Assembly (NCBI GenBank): GCA_023396625.1
Contig: JAEWVY010000400.1
Location: 1 to 5,135 of the forward strand
Length of the DNA: 5,135 nt
Source of the DNA: Pseudomonadota bacterium
GTDB lineage: Bacteria > Pseudomonadota > Gammaproteobacteria > Burkholderiales > Burkholderiaceae_C
Reading direction: 5' to 3'
The notes beneath the pieces are model-generated. The model saw nothing but the letters and a program-made list of their open reading frames with translations. It searched no databases and was not told the DNA's origin. Within the stretch, counting starts at the first letter, position 1, and every line of letters begins with the position of its first letter. Positions 4,173 to 5,135 of the stretch are shown piece after piece. The position numbers and the translations under genes are program-made.

Positions 4173-5114
4173 ATGCAAATACCCCGTGACGCGCTGACAC
4201 CGGATGCCTTGGGCCTTTTGCAATCCATTGCCGAGGCGGGCAGCTTTGCGGCGGCGGCGCGCGAGCTGGGCGTGGTGCCCAGTGCCCTGAGCTATCGCGT
4301 GCGCCAGATCGAAGAGGCACTCGATGTGTTGCTGTTCGATCGCAGCTCGCGGCAGGCCCGGCCTACGGCGGCCGGCGCCGAGCTTTTGCGCGAGGGCGCG
4401 CGTCTGTTGCGCGAAATGGACGCGGTGGCCAACCGCGTCAAGCGCGTGGCCACGGGCTGGGAGTCGCAGTTCACGGTGGCGGTGGACGGCATCATCAGGC
4501 TGGCCACGGTCATGGAACTGAGCGAGGCCTTCCTGGCACCTGCGCCCACGACGCGGCTGCGCATCCGCCACGAAGCCCTCTCGGGCACGCTGGAGGCCCT
4601 GATGTCCGGGCAGGCGGACCTGGCCCTGGGCGTGAGCACCTTGCCGGGGCTGCCGCCGGATGTGCAGCACGGACTGCTGGGGCGGGTCCGTTTCGTCTAC
4701 GCGGTGGCTCCCCATCATCCGCTGGCCCGTCAGGCCGAGCCGCTCACCGAGGACATGCTGCTGCGCCACCGGGCTGTCGCCGTGGCCGATTCAGTGCATC
4801 GTGGCAGTGGGTTGACTTTCGGGTTGCTTGGGGGACAGGACGTGTTCACCGTGCCCTCCATGGCGCTGAAACTCGACGCGCAACTGCGCGGCATCGGGGG
4901 GGGATTTTTGCCGGAAAGCCTGGCGCGCCCCTACATCGAGACCGGGCGGCTCGTCGAGCGAGTCGCGCAACATCCGCCGCGCGTGGTGGTGGCTCACTAT
5001 GTCTGGCGCGCCCCGCAGGGCGCGCCGATGGGGCGGGCCCTGCAATGGTGGCTGGACCAGCTCGAATCGCCACGGACGCGCGCTGCGCTGCTGGGCGAGG
5101 GGCTGACGGTGTAG
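4173..5114 (+). CDS. LysR-family transcriptional regulator, YhaJ-like
   Basis: The 313-aa protein is a full-length LysR regulator. The winged helix-turn-helix occupies about residues 7-66: LTPDALGLLQSIAEAGSF, the recognition region ARELGVVPSALSYRVRQIEEAL, and the wing LFDRSSRQARPTAAG. A linker helix (68-92) leads to the ligand-binding domain, with GWESQFTVAV (96-105), SGQADLALGV (145-154), RFVYAVAPHHPLA (173-185) and the typical GIGGGFLP (240-247). The VPSALSY helix, GWE motif and AVAD segment recall E. coli YhaJ, which adjoins the pirin gene yhaK and is known to respond to hydroxylated nitrotoluene breakdown products. Here too the regulator is divergent from pirin, so an aromatic or quinone inducer is a fair inference. 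The ATG at 4173 gives the standard N-terminus but lacks a clear ribosome binding site, suggesting low expression. Codons 242-244 form a run of eight G. Confidence 0.93.
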   Translation: MQIPRDALTPDALGLLQSIAEAGSFAAAARELGVVPSALSYRVRQIEEALDVLLFDRSSRQARPTAAGAELLREGARLLREMDAVANRVKRVATGWESQFTVAVDGIIRLATVMELSEAFLAPAPTTRLRIRHEALSGTLEALMSGQADLALGVSTLPGLPPDVQHGLLGRVRFVYAVAPHHPLARQAEPLTEDMLLRHRAVAVADSVHRGSGLTFGLLGGQDVFTVPSMALKLDAQLRGIGGGFLPESLARPYIETGRLVERVAQHPPRVVVAHYVWRAPQGAPMGRALQWWLDQLESPRTRAALLGEGLTV

Positions 5115-5135
5115 AGTGCATGCCATGCCCGGCAC
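5115..5135 (+). other. Window end: possible start of a downstream gene
   Basis: After the lysR stop, ATG codons occur at 5120 and 5125 in different frames, both open to the edge. The sequence is too short to tell whether either begins a gene, and no ribosome binding site is evident. Confidence 0.12.

Noticed and set aside
4170..4769. Minus-strand open frame opposite lysR
   Set aside because: It mirrors the GC-rich codon bias of lysR and has no conserved blocks, while the plus-strand frame is an unmistakable LysR protein.

Overview
The window is high-GC DNA with the gene content and codon style of a betaproteobacterium, probably of the order Burkholderiales. This is an impression from protein style (DsbD, AroQ, YhaJ-like LysR) and base composition; no family or genus can be fixed from the sequence alone. 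Six genes plus the start of a seventh fill almost all of it. I see no tRNA, rRNA, CRISPR array, insertion sequence or sign of recent transfer.

Left part (1-1742): the first 58 codons of dsbD, a periplasmic disulfide reductase, leave the window on the minus strand. A 237-bp divergent spacer follows, then aroQ (type II 3-dehydroquinase, shikimate pathway) and, 3 nt after its stop, an alpha/beta hydrolase. The spacer holds a symmetric dyad in the probable dsbD promoter and, just before aroQ, two good hairpins (one with a GNRA tetraloop) and a six-codon reading frame whose stop overlaps the aroQ start. These suggest a structured leader.

Right part (1855-5114): a redox and aromatic-ring module. 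A DODA/YgiD-type extradiol dioxygenase (+) converges on a two-gene minus-strand operon of pirin then a WrbA-like flavodoxin-fold oxidoreductase. A LysR regulator resembling E. coli YhaJ is divergent from pirin. The 107-bp pirin/lysR spacer carries several palindromes, including a T-N11-A element typical of LysR binding. The inferred logic is that the regulator senses a quinone, catechol or related aromatic and induces pirin (cupin oxygenase or sensor) and the flavoprotein (quinone reduction). The extradiol dioxygenase could open catechol rings kept reduced by the flavoprotein. All the enzyme families are known; the combination as a working pathway is the untested part.

The last 21 bases hold only possible start codons of a gene beyond the window.
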